NCBI RefSeq assembly: GCF_024653915.1
Contig: NZ_JANLGY010000004.1
Location: 1 to 64,000 of the forward strand
Direction of reading: 5' to 3'
DNA length: 64,000 nucleotides
DNA from: Sulfuricaulis sp.
GTDB lineage: Bacteria; Pseudomonadota; Gammaproteobacteria; Acidiferrobacterales; Sulfurifustaceae
Below, piece after piece: positions 7,568-16,664 of the stretch. The position numbers and the translations under genes were made by a program. Each line of letters begins with the position of its first letter. Within the stretch, counting starts at the first letter, position 1. The notes under the pieces were generated by a model, which had not been told where the DNA came from, ran no database searches, and saw only the letters and a program-made list of their open reading frames with translations.

Positions 7568-10500
7568 TTATCCGGATTCCGTGGTTTGTGTTTCAGGCGT
7601 GAGCTCTGTCAGGAATCGGCTTACAGTGGTGATGCGTGACGTGATATCCGGCATCTCGCCGAGTATTCTGATTCTGTTTGGTCCGTCCAGTTTGTACCGG
7701 CGGGGCGCGGATTGGAGCAGGCGCAGAATGGAACCGGGGTCAATATCCGGTTTTTCGATGAAATCAATGCGCGCGCCGCGTGGTCCCGCGTCGATCTTCC
7801 GGATTCCCAGAGGCGTGGCCAGTATCTTGAGTTCGGTGGCGTGGAACAGGAGTTTCCCAGATTCGGGCAGTACACCGAAGCGATCGATGATTTCCTCTTT
7901 CATCTCCTGAAGCGCATCCAGCTTCCGTACGGCGGACAGGCGTTTGTAAAGCACCAGCCGCATGTGCACATCCGGTAAATAGTTCTCAGGGAAAAGCGCC
8001 GGTGCGTGCAAGTTGATTTCAGTTCCACTGTGCAGCGACGTATCCGTTCCCGGCAGTCTCCCGGCCTGCAGTGATTTCACCGCCCGGTTCAGCAGCTCTG
8101 AATAGAGCGTAAATCCCACCTCGTCGATCATCCCGCTCTGGGTCTCGCCCAGCAGCTCGCCCGCACCGCGTATCTCCAGATCGTGCGAGGCGAGCGTAAA
8201 CCCCGCCCCCAGTTCCTCCAATGACTCGATGGCTTCGAGGCGCTTGCTCGCGTCCTCGGAAAGTGCGCGCCGGTCCGCCACCAGCAAGTAGGCATAGGCG
8301 CGATGATGCGAGCGACCGACACGACCGCGCAGCTGATGCAGCTGCGCCAGGCCAAATTTATCCGCGCGCTCCATGATAATGGTGTTGGCCGTCGGAACGT
8401 CAATACCGGACTCAATGATCGTGGAGCACACCAGCACATTGAAACGCTGATGATAGAAGTCGAGCATGATGTGTTCCAAATCATGTTCCGGCAGTTGACC
8501 GTGGCCAACACGGATATTTGCTTCAGGCACAAGCTCCTGAAGTTCTCTGGCGGCCTTGTCGATGGTGCGGACTTCGTTATGAAGGTAATACACCTGACCG
8601 CCGCGGCGGATTTCGCGCAGGCAGGCCTCGCGAATGACGGCTCGGTTTTTCTCGCTGATGAAGGTCTTGACCGACAAGCGGCCTTCCGGGGCCGTGGTGA
8701 TCAGCGAGATATCGCGCAGGCCGGACAGTGACATATTCAGGGTGCGGGGTATGGGCGTGGCCGTCATGGCCAGGATATCGGCCTCGCTGCGCAGTTTTTT
8801 CAGGCGCTCCTTCTGGCGCACACCGAATCGGTGCTCCTCATCAAGAATGACAAGCCCCAGGTGCTTGAAACGGACATCGTCCTGCAACAAACGATGGGTG
8901 CCGATTACGATGTCCACGGACCCATCTGCGAGCGCGGCAAGTATTCCGCGCTGTTCGCTCTGGCTGCGGACCCGCGATAGCAGCTCGATGCGGAACGGCA
9001 GACCCGCGAACCGGTCCTGGAAATTCTGGTAATGCTGTTGCGCCAGCAGGGTGGTTGGCACCAGCACCGCGACTTGGGTCTTGCCCATGGCGGCCACGAA
9101 AGCAGCGCGCATGGCGACTTCGGTCTTGCCGAATCCGACGTCGCCACAGACCAGCCGGTCCATGGGTTTGGCGGTTTGCATGTCTTTCAGGACTTCCTGG
9201 ATGGCGCGTTCCTGGTCGGGTGTTTCCTCAAAAGGGAAGGCGCTGGCGAAGGATTGGTAATGCTCGTCCGGCGGCGGGAAAGCATGGCCTTCACGCGCGG
9301 CGCGCAGGGCGTATATTTCCAGTAACTCCGCGGCGGCGTCATGCGCCTTTTCGAGGGCGCGGCGCTTGGCCTTTTCCCAGGCCTCGCCACCGAGCTTGTG
9401 CAGCGGGGCGTTTTCCGGGTCGGTGCCCGTATAACGGCTGATCAGGTGCAGCGCCAAAACCGGAATATAAAGTTTATCTTTGTCGGCGTATTCGAGCGCC
9501 AGGAATTCGGCAGGCCCGTCGCCGATATCGAGCGTCAGCAAGCCGAGATATCGGCCCACGCCATGATCCTCGTGCACCACTGGATCGCCATTTTTCAGCT
9601 CCGCCAGGCTGCGGATGATCGCCTCCGGCTCGCGCTCCGAACGACTCCGCCGGCGGCGCTGCGCAGCGCGTTCACCGTATAGCTGTGCCTCGGTTATGAC
9701 GGATATTTCCGGCTCCTTGAGCAGCAGGCCTTTTTCCAGATCGGCTACCGTCAGCCCAAGTCTCATTCGCCCCTGAAGGAACATGCCCCATCCAGCGACA
9801 TCTTCGAGCGGCAGGCTATTCTCCTGAAGCAGGCCTCTCAGCGTTTCGCGTCGGCCCGCGGATTCTGCCACCATCAATACGCGCCCCGGAAAAGTTCGCA
9901 AATGCTGAAACAGCGCGCCATAAGGTGAATGGGATTTGTGATCGGCCGGTAACAGCGTTGGCGGGCGTGTGTTGTATTGAGTTATGTTGTTGTTCTGTAA
10001 TGCTTCTATTGGCTGGTTTTCATCCGTGATGTATTCCTGCATCTCGACTATTGGCCACGCGCTCATATTTCCAAAGAATTCATCCGTGGCAACGAATACC
10101 TCGGAGGGTTCCAGCAAGGGTCTTTCCCGGTCATGACGCATTTCGTTGTAGCGCTGACCGGTTTCGCGCTGAAAGTTTTCGGCGATTTCCGTGATCCCGG
10201 CTTCCATCAGGCACAGCGCAGACTTCGGAAGGTAATCGAAAATGCTGGCCATATCCGGGAAAAAAAGTGGCAGGTAATAATCCGCTCCCGGCGAGCTGAT
10301 GCCCTTGCTGATATCGCGGTATAAGGTTACTTTCTGGGGATCACCTTCGAAACGCGCCCGGAAGGTTTGACGAAAGCGCTGGATGGATTCTTCCGTCAGC
10401 GGGTATTCACGCGCGGGCAGGAGGCGGATGGCATCGATGGATTTTTCCGAGCGCTGTGTGGCGGCGTCGAACTCGCGGATGGATTCCACCTGATCGCCGA

Positions 10501-11080
10501 ACAGATCGAGGCGATAGGGCCGGTGGCTGCCCATGGGAAATATATCAACCAATCCGCCACGTACGGCAAACTCCCCGGCCTCCATGACCTGTGACACGCT
10601 GTGGTAGTTGACGCGCGTCAGCTGTTCGCGCAGTCGCTGAATATCAAGTTGATCACCGACCTTGAGCAGGAAGCTGTGGGCGCTGACGTAATCACGTGGC
10701 GAAAGGCGATGTAGCAGCGTGGCCACGGATGCCAGCACCACGCCTTGCCTCAGGTCCGGCAGCCGGTGCAGCGTCTCGAGCCGCTGCGAGATGATGTCCT
10801 GATGTGGAGAAAAGATGTCGTAAGGCAGACACTCCCAGTCGGGGAACGGCAGGATGGTCAATTCCGGGGCATAGAAACGAATCTCGTCTTCCAGCCGCTG
10901 GGCCGAGAAACTGCTGGCCGTGATGACCAGCACAGGACCACTGTGAGCGGTGGCCGCCGAGGCAATGGCCAGGCCGCGCCCACTACCTGTCAAGCCGCGC
11001 CAGCTGAGTCTGCCCCCGGACTCGGTGGGCAAAATTGGCTTCAGGGGCGATGCCAAACGGTTTTTATCGAGAATGGGCAA
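7568..11080 (-). CDS. mfd: Transcription-repair coupling factor
   Basis: An 1170-residue ATP-dependent translocase that displaces RNA polymerase stalled at DNA damage and recruits UvrA. It has the UvrB-like N-terminal module, the RNA-polymerase-interacting CarD-like domain (GDPVVHEDHGVGRYLGL, about residue 500), and the RecG-like motor with Walker A GDVGFGKTEVAMRAAF and the DEEH box LVILDEEHRFGVRQKERL. The C-terminal translocation region includes QLHQLRGRVGRS. Length matches E. coli Mfd. It runs towards def, and its start faces a CarD-like gene carrying a related polymerase-binding domain. Confidence 0.97.
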   Translation of the reverse strand: MPILDKNRLASPLKPILPTESGGRLSWRGLTGSGRGLAIASAATAHSGPVLVITASSFSAQRLEDEIRFYAPELTILPFPDWECLPYDIFSPHQDIISQRLETLHRLPDLRQGVVLASVATLLHRLSPRDYVSAHSFLLKVGDQLDIQRLREQLTRVNYHSVSQVMEAGEFAVRGGLVDIFPMGSHRPYRLDLFGDQVESIREFDAATQRSEKSIDAIRLLPAREYPLTEESIQRFRQTFRARFEGDPQKVTLYRDISKGISSPGADYYLPLFFPDMASIFDYLPKSALCLMEAGITEIAENFQRETGQRYNEMRHDRERPLLEPSEVFVATDEFFGNMSAWPIVEMQEYITDENQPIEALQNNNITQYNTRPPTLLPADHKSHSPYGALFQHLRTFPGRVLMVAESAGRRETLRGLLQENSLPLEDVAGWGMFLQGRMRLGLTVADLEKGLLLKEPEISVITEAQLYGERAAQRRRRSRSEREPEAIIRSLAELKNGDPVVHEDHGVGRYLGLLTLDIGDGPAEFLALEYADKDKLYIPVLALHLISRYTGTDPENAPLHKLGGEAWEKAKRRALEKAHDAAAELLEIYALRAAREGHAFPPPDEHYQSFASAFPFEETPDQERAIQEVLKDMQTAKPMDRLVCGDVGFGKTEVAMRAAFVAAMGKTQVAVLVPTTLLAQQHYQNFQDRFAGLPFRIELLSRVRSQSEQRGILAALADGSVDIVIGTHRLLQDDVRFKHLGLVILDEEHRFGVRQKERLKKLRSEADILAMTATPIPRTLNMSLSGLRDISLITTAPEGRLSVKTFISEKNRAVIREACLREIRRGGQVYYLHNEVRTIDKAARELQELVPEANIRVGHGQLPEHDLEHIMLDFYHQRFNVLVCSTIIESGIDVPTANTIIMERADKFGLAQLHQLRGRVGRSHHRAYAYLLVADRRALSEDASKRLEAIESLEELGAGFTLASHDLEIRGAGELLGETQSGMIDEVGFTLYSELLNRAVKSLQAGRLPGTDTSLHSGTEINLHAPALFPENYLPDVHMRLVLYKRLSAVRKLDALQEMKEEIIDRFGVLPESGKLLFHATELKILATPLGIRKIDAGPRGARIDFIEKPDIDPGSILRLLQSAPRRYKLDGPNRIRILGEMPDITSRITTVSRFLTELTPETQTTESG

Positions 11081-11260
11081 ACGGGCAATCCGCGGACGTA
11101 CCGCAAGGCCGGCAATTCTACCTCAAGAAGAGGCCAGGATGATCACAGGCCCAATACTCAAAAGTCTTGTCAGGGAGGGGGGTTACGTGCATAATTTAAT
11201 CCAGCTTAAGAATAACTGTCCCTAAGTAACGGCAGTATATCAACTCAGGAGAATGGCTGA

Positions 11261-11770
11261 ATGGCGACGAAACGTCCGCGCTTTAAGGTTGGTGAAACGG
11301 TTTTTTATCCTTCCGCAGGTGTAGGCGTGATTTTAGCAGTCGAAGACATTTATCTATCCGGCCAGGTCGAGTCCTGTTTTGTCATCCGCATTCAGGACAC
11401 CCAGATGACCGTCAAAGTGCCAAAATCCAATCTCGAAAAAAGCGGCATCCGCCCATTGCTGGACGGGAAAAAGCTCAAGGAATTGTTCAAGATTCTCTCC
11501 GCCAAGGGCAAGCGCCGTGTCACCGGTGGCAACTGGGCCGAACGCTGCAAGGACATCGAGCGCCGCATTAACTCCGGCTCCTGCCTCGAGCTCGGCGAAG
11601 TGGTGCGTGATTTGACCCGTTGGAAAAAACAATCCGGCCTGTCGTTCGAGGAATCCATGCTGCTGGAAACTGCGAACAGCTATCTCGCGCGCGAAGTGGC
11701 CGCCGTGCAGGGCATCGCACCGGACGACGCCAGAGTTCGCATCCTGAGTTATATCGAAGAGCGCGCCTGA
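11261..11770 (+). CDS. CarD/CdnL-family transcriptional regulator
   Basis: A 169-residue cytosolic protein with an N-terminal CarD/TRCF-type RNA-polymerase-interacting domain (FKVGETVFYPSAGVGVILAV) and a mainly helical C-terminal domain, the plan of CdnL/CarD proteins that act at promoter open complexes. Closest known relatives are the CarD-like proteins of proteobacteria. AGGAG precedes the ATG by about 9 bases. It lies divergently beside mfd, which has the same kind of domain. The direct DNA contacts and targets cannot be inferred. Confidence 0.85.
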   Translation: MATKRPRFKVGETVFYPSAGVGVILAVEDIYLSGQVESCFVIRIQDTQMTVKVPKSNLEKSGIRPLLDGKKLKELFKILSAKGKRRVTGGNWAERCKDIERRINSGSCLELGEVVRDLTRWKKQSGLSFEESMLLETANSYLAREVAAVQGIAPDDARVRILSYIEERA

Positions 11771-11793
11771 TTTTTCTCGGGCCGTAATCCTGC

Positions 11794-12513
11794 TTGACTA
11801 CTGTTGCCGGAATTTGGGCCCTCATCCCCGCGGGTGGGCAGGGCCGGCGGATGAACTCCTCGGTACCCAAACAGTATCTCCCGCTTCTCGGTCGTCCTGT
11901 CATACTGCATACCCTTGAGCGTCTGTGCGCGCATCCGTGCATTCAGGGTGTTCTTGTGGGTGTGGCGCCGGATGACCAGGATTGGCAAAAAATGACCCCC
12001 GATCTGAAGCGCTTGTCAAAATTTCTTGGCACCAGCGATGGCGGCGCGTCCCGCGCGCATACGGTATTGAATGGGCTTAAGGCATTGGCAAAACATTCCA
12101 AGCCTGATGACTGGGTGCTGGTGCACGATGCGGTGCGGCCGTGCGTACGCAATGGCGATATTGATAAACTGATCTCAGCCGTAAGCGAAGGGGAAGAGGG
12201 TGGCTTGCTCGCGTTCCCCGTAACCGACACGGTCAAGCGCGTGGATAATGCCGGGCAGGTGCTGGAAACGGTCAAACGCGACGGCCTCTGGCGCGCGGCC
12301 ACGCCACAGATGTTCCGGATCAACAAACTGATACCAGCACTTGAGCAGGCCATGAAAACAGGAAAAAATATCACCGACGAAGCCTCGGCGATTGAAGCCG
12401 CTGGCGGCCATCCGCGCGTGGTAGTTTGTCACACCGACAATATTAAAATAACGCTCCCGGAAGATTTGGCGCTGGCAGAACTATATATGAAGCAACAGCA
12501 GGGAAACGCCTGA
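11794..12513 (+). CDS. ispD: 2-C-methyl-D-erythritol 4-phosphate cytidylyltransferase
   Basis: The third enzyme of the MEP isoprenoid pathway. It shows the nucleotide-binding loop [20 protein letters not shown] at the N-terminus and HDAVRPCV at about residue 110, with [11 protein letters not shown] later. Length is 239 residues. The start is a TTG at 11794; no ATG precedes the nucleotide-binding loop in frame. Its stop shares one base with the start codon of ispF, the standard translationally coupled ispD-ispF arrangement. Confidence 0.94.
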   Translation: MTTVAGIWALIPAGGQGRRMNSSVPKQYLPLLGRPVILHTLERLCAHPCIQGVLVGVAPDDQDWQKMTPDLKRLSKFLGTSDGGASRAHTVLNGLKALAKHSKPDDWVLVHDAVRPCVRNGDIDKLISAVSEGEEGGLLAFPVTDTVKRVDNAGQVLETVKRDGLWRAATPQMFRINKLIPALEQAMKTGKNITDEASAIEAAGGHPRVVVCHTDNIKITLPEDLALAELYMKQQQGNA

Positions 12514-12986
12514 TGCGTATCGGTCACGGTTACGATGTGCATCCGCTGGTCGCCGGACGAGATTTAGTCCTTGGCGGCGTAAAAATCCCACACAGCAAAG
12601 GATTGCAGGGTCATTCCGATGCGGATGTTTTGATCCACGCTATTTGCGACGCCTGCCTCGGCGCCGCCGGGCTCGGCGACATCGGCCGGCACTTTCCCGA
12701 CACTGACCCGCAGTACAAGAATATTGACAGCCGCAAACTGCTGCGCAAGGTTAAAGAGGCGATCGCCGGACGTGGCTTGAAGGTTGGCAACATCGACAGC
12801 ACGCTGGTGGCCCAGGCCCCGCGCCTGACCCCACACCTGTCGCAGATGATTCAGAACATCGCCGCGGATCTTGGCATCACGCCGGAGAGTGTGAACATCA
12901 AGGCCACTAGTACGGAAAAGCTCGGTTTTGCCGGGCGGGAAGAGGGCATCGGCGCCCATGCGGTTGTGCTTCTGATGACTAAATAA
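12513..12986 (+). CDS. ispF: 2-C-methyl-D-erythritol 2,4-cyclodiphosphate synthase
   Basis: A 157-residue MEP-pathway enzyme. It has the metal-binding GHGYDVHPL at the start, [17 protein letters not shown] at about residue 35, and the C-terminal [19 protein letters not shown]. It overlaps the last base of ispD. The gene faces the Smr-domain gene, and only eight bases separate the two stop codons. Confidence 0.96.
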   Translation: MRIGHGYDVHPLVAGRDLVLGGVKIPHSKGLQGHSDADVLIHAICDACLGAAGLGDIGRHFPDTDPQYKNIDSRKLLRKVKEAIAGRGLKVGNIDSTLVAQAPRLTPHLSQMIQNIAADLGITPESVNIKATSTEKLGFAGREEGIGAHAVVLLMTK

Positions 12987-12994
12987 TTAATAAA

Positions 12995-13537
12995 TCAAAC
13001 TCGTTTTAGAAGCACATACACCGCCCCCGTCCCACCGTCGTTGGCGCGGGCGGAGCAGAAGGCGAGGACCTCGCCTTTCTGACGCAGCCACGAGTTGACC
13101 TTGCCCTTCAACACCGGTATTTTGCCGATCGATGTGTTTCCCTTGCCGTGAATAATGCGCACCACGCGTTTTTCCTGGTCGCGCGCTTTCTTGAGAAAGG
13201 TATTCACGGCCTCGCGCGCCTGGACCGAGGTGGCGCCGTGCAGGTCGAGTTCGGCTTCGATGGCGTATTGGCCGCGGCGCAGTTTGCGGATAACGGAGTG
13301 TTGCAAGCCGGGGCGGACGAAGAGCGTTTCGTCGCCGGTTTCGATATCTTCTGCCGGTTCGTAGTCGTCCGACAGTAAACTTTGCATCACCTCGCGCTGA
13401 TCGCGCAGGGTCTGGTCGGGAACCGGCTTGCGGCCTTTGCGGTGGGGATGAATCTTGTCCTGTTTGACCGGACGGATCTTGCCGACGGCCTTGCGGAACA
13501 GGTCGTGCTCGTCGTCATCCTGATGATCGGTAGACAT
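12995..13537 (-). CDS. Smr-domain protein
   Basis: A 180-residue protein with a charged, basic N-terminal half and a C-terminal Smr (small MutS-related) domain. The domain begins at IEAELDLHGATSVQAREAV with the conserved LDLHG, and continues with the nucleic-acid-binding loop VVRIIHGKGN and FCSARANDGGTGAVYVLLKR. Smr proteins of this kind (SmrA/SmrB/YdaL) are nucleases on DNA or on mRNA at collided ribosomes; which applies here cannot be told from sequence. It is convergent with ispF. Confidence 0.88.
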   Translation of the reverse strand: MSTDHQDDDEHDLFRKAVGKIRPVKQDKIHPHRKGRKPVPDQTLRDQREVMQSLLSDDYEPAEDIETGDETLFVRPGLQHSVIRKLRRGQYAIEAELDLHGATSVQAREAVNTFLKKARDQEKRVVRIIHGKGNTSIGKIPVLKGKVNSWLRQKGEVLAFCSARANDGGTGAVYVLLKRV

Positions 13538-13866
13538 GTGCCAGGCTCCGACTGGTATCCCTCACCCTCGATGCGTTGGGTTTGTGAAGTTCATCCCTGA
13601 ACTTCACCCTGTGGGCCAGCCTTCGGCTGTCCAATCAGTTCCAAGCGTGGCTTTCCTGCCTCGCTAAGAACTCCAGGGCTTGCCATCCTTGGCAAGCCCG
13701 TTCGGCGAACCGCGATTCAATAAATCGCAAACGGTTCGCCTCACCCCGGCGATTTTGTCGTTGCGCTCAACTCAACCTATGAAGCTCATGGACTGGCTTG
13801 GCTGCTGGATTTTGGACTGTAAACTGTTTTTTGACAGGTGTCAACAAACAGGCTACAGTGCTTGTC
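13538..13866. repeat. Gene-free stretch with a chain of hairpins
   Basis: The 329 bases between the Smr gene and the HigB toxin contain no supportable gene. They hold successive hairpins: TGAAGTTCA-TCCC-TGAACTTCA; GGGCTTGCCA (13676-13685) paired with TGGCAAGCCC; and GGCGAACCG (13704-13712) paired with CGGTTCGCC (13732-13740). The GGCGAAC linker after a hairpin matches the linked-hairpin repeats elsewhere in the window. The last ~60 bases, rich in A and T, should hold the higBA promoter. Confidence 0.6.
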
Positions 13867-14142
13867 ATGATACGGAGCTTCCAGCACAAGGGATTGAAGG
13901 AGCTCTATGAGACCGGCCGCAGCGCCAAAGTGCGAGCCGACCTGCGGGAACGATGTTTGCGCCGGTTGGATGCGCTAAACGCGGCTAAGGATTTGAACAA
14001 GCTTAATGTGCCGGGCTTTGACTTTCACGGACTGGAAGGAAAACCCAAGCGATACAGTATCCATGTCAACGGCCCGTTCTGTATCACATTCGAGTGGATT
14101 GAAGGCGATGCCTGGCGCGTGGATTTGGAAAATTATCACTGA
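13867..14142 (+). CDS. higB: HigB-type (RelE superfamily) toxin
   Basis: A 91-residue predicted mRNA interferase of a type II toxin-antitoxin system. It begins IRSFQHKGLKELYETGR and ends with FCITFEWIEGDAWRVDLENYH, the typical HigB/GraT C-terminus. The ATG at 13867 is preferred over an upstream in-frame GTG, whose extra residues are not family-like. Toxin precedes antitoxin, as is usual for higBA, with an eight-base gap. The pair is convergent with trxB. The operon is expected to be repressed by the antitoxin at its own promoter. Confidence 0.88.
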   Translation: MIRSFQHKGLKELYETGRSAKVRADLRERCLRRLDALNAAKDLNKLNVPGFDFHGLEGKPKRYSIHVNGPFCITFEWIEGDAWRVDLENYH

Positions 14143-14150
14143 GGTGAACT

Positions 14151-14468
14151 ATGGCTGAATACCTTGTCAAGAACAACCCCAAGCGGCGGCCCACACACCC
14201 CGGCGCGATTCTGCGCGAGGACGTATTGCCGGCAATGACGATTTCGGTGAGTGAATTCGCGCGCGGACTCGGCGTTTCGCGCCAGGTGTTGCACAGGATT
14301 CTGGCGGAGACACATGGTATCACGCCGGAAATGGCGCTACGCATCGGTGAGTTTCTCGGCAACGGAGCGGAGCTGTGGTTGCGCATGCAGCAGGATTACG
14401 ATTTGTGGCAGGCACGGGACGCCATGAAACCGACACTCGACCGGATTCGTCGCAACAAGGCAGCGTAA
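14151..14468 (+). CDS. higA: HigA-type antitoxin
   Basis: A 105-residue XRE/HTH antitoxin. It contains the family start RRPTHPGAILREDVLPA, a helix-turn-helix at SVSEFARGLGVSRQVLHRIL, and the downstream ITPEMALRIGEFLGNGAELW typical of HigA (VapI family). It neutralises the upstream toxin and probably represses the operon. The gene ends seven bases before the convergent trxB stop. Confidence 0.92.
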   Translation: MAEYLVKNNPKRRPTHPGAILREDVLPAMTISVSEFARGLGVSRQVLHRILAETHGITPEMALRIGEFLGNGAELWLRMQQDYDLWQARDAMKPTLDRIRRNKAA

Positions 14469-14475
14469 CAGCACG

Positions 14476-15486
<1,011 letters not shown>

Positions 15487-15566
15487 TTATGGTGCAGCCT
15501 CGAAAAAGAGCCGTAATTTCAGCGTGTATGTTACGCCATTGATGCGACAGCGGTAAAGGAGAAGGC

Positions 15567-16634
15567 ATGCGGATCGGCATCCCCAAGGAAGTAAAAGTGC
15601 GCGAAGGTCGCGTGGCCCTGATACCGTCCGCCGCGAGCGAGCTGGTGCGACATGGCCATGAGGTTTTTATTCAGTCGACCGCCGGTGTCGCGAGCGGGTA
15701 TCCGGATGAGGATTATCAAAGCGCGGGCGCGCAGATCGCGCCGGATGCCGCGGCGCTTTACGGTGGCGTGCAAATGGTGCTCAAGGTCAAAGAACCGGTC
15801 GCCTCGGAATACCCGCTCCTGCGCAAAGACCATATTCTGTTTTCGTATCTACATCTTGCGGCCCTGCCGAAGCTGGCGCAGACGCTGAAGGAAAAGGGCC
15901 TGACGGCCGTGGCTTTTGAAACCGTCGAGGCCAATGGAAAACTGCCGCTGCTGGCCCCCATGAGCTATATCGCCGGACGTCTCTCGGTACATATCGGCAC
16001 GACTTTGTTGCATGGCCACGCGGGTGGGCGGGGTGTCATGCTGGGCGGGTTGCCGTCCACCGAACGTGGACATGTCGTGATTCTCGGCGCGGGCGTGGCC
16101 GGCGGCAATGCCGCCGCAGTGGCGGCTGCGCTCGGCGCGCAGGTGACGGTGCTGGCACCCTATCGCGAGGAGCTGGAACGCATGCACGCACTCGGCCCGA
16201 ATGTGACGGCGCTGCCATCCCATGCGCGACAGATACACGAAGCGGTGCTCAGCGCTGATTTACTGATTGGCGCGGTACTGATCCCCGGGGCGAAAGCGCC
16301 GAAGCTGGTGACAGCCGACATGGTGCGCCAGATGAAACCGGGCAGTGTGATCATAGACATCTCCGTGGATCAGGGCGGCTGTATCGAAACCATCCGTCCG
16401 ACGGATTACGACCATCCGACCTATATAGAACATGGCGTGTTGCACTTTGGCGTGACCAACATGCCGGGTGCGGTGCCGCGTACGGCGTCACAAGCGCTGT
16501 CGACGGTGCTCACGCCTTACGCGTTGCGGCTCGCGACAGAAGGCGGCTTGAAAGATCCGGCCATTGCCAAAGGCATCAACGTTGCCGGCGGCAAGTTTGT
16601 CCACCCGGCGGTTGCCGCGGCGCTGTCCGGCTGA
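15567..16634 (+). CDS. ald: Alanine dehydrogenase
   Basis: A 355-residue NAD-dependent enzyme that interconverts alanine and pyruvate plus ammonia. It starts MRIGIPKEVKVREGRVALIP, has the substrate-binding HILFSYLHLAALP at about residue 90, the NAD motif VVILGAGVAGGNAAAVAAAL at about 170, and VIIDISVDQGGCIETI. A good ribosome-binding site AAGGAG precedes the ATG. The length is slightly below the 370 residues of many homologues, without an obvious missing segment. It lies between trxB (divergent) and ftsK (30 bases downstream). Confidence 0.92.
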   Translation: MRIGIPKEVKVREGRVALIPSAASELVRHGHEVFIQSTAGVASGYPDEDYQSAGAQIAPDAAALYGGVQMVLKVKEPVASEYPLLRKDHILFSYLHLAALPKLAQTLKEKGLTAVAFETVEANGKLPLLAPMSYIAGRLSVHIGTTLLHGHAGGRGVMLGGLPSTERGHVVILGAGVAGGNAAAVAAALGAQVTVLAPYREELERMHALGPNVTALPSHARQIHEAVLSADLLIGAVLIPGAKAPKLVTADMVRQMKPGSVIIDISVDQGGCIETIRPTDYDHPTYIEHGVLHFGVTNMPGAVPRTASQALSTVLTPYALRLATEGGLKDPAIAKGINVAGGKFVHPAVAAALSG

Positions 16635-16664
16635 ACTTTAATAATTGGCGCAGAACCCTGAAAA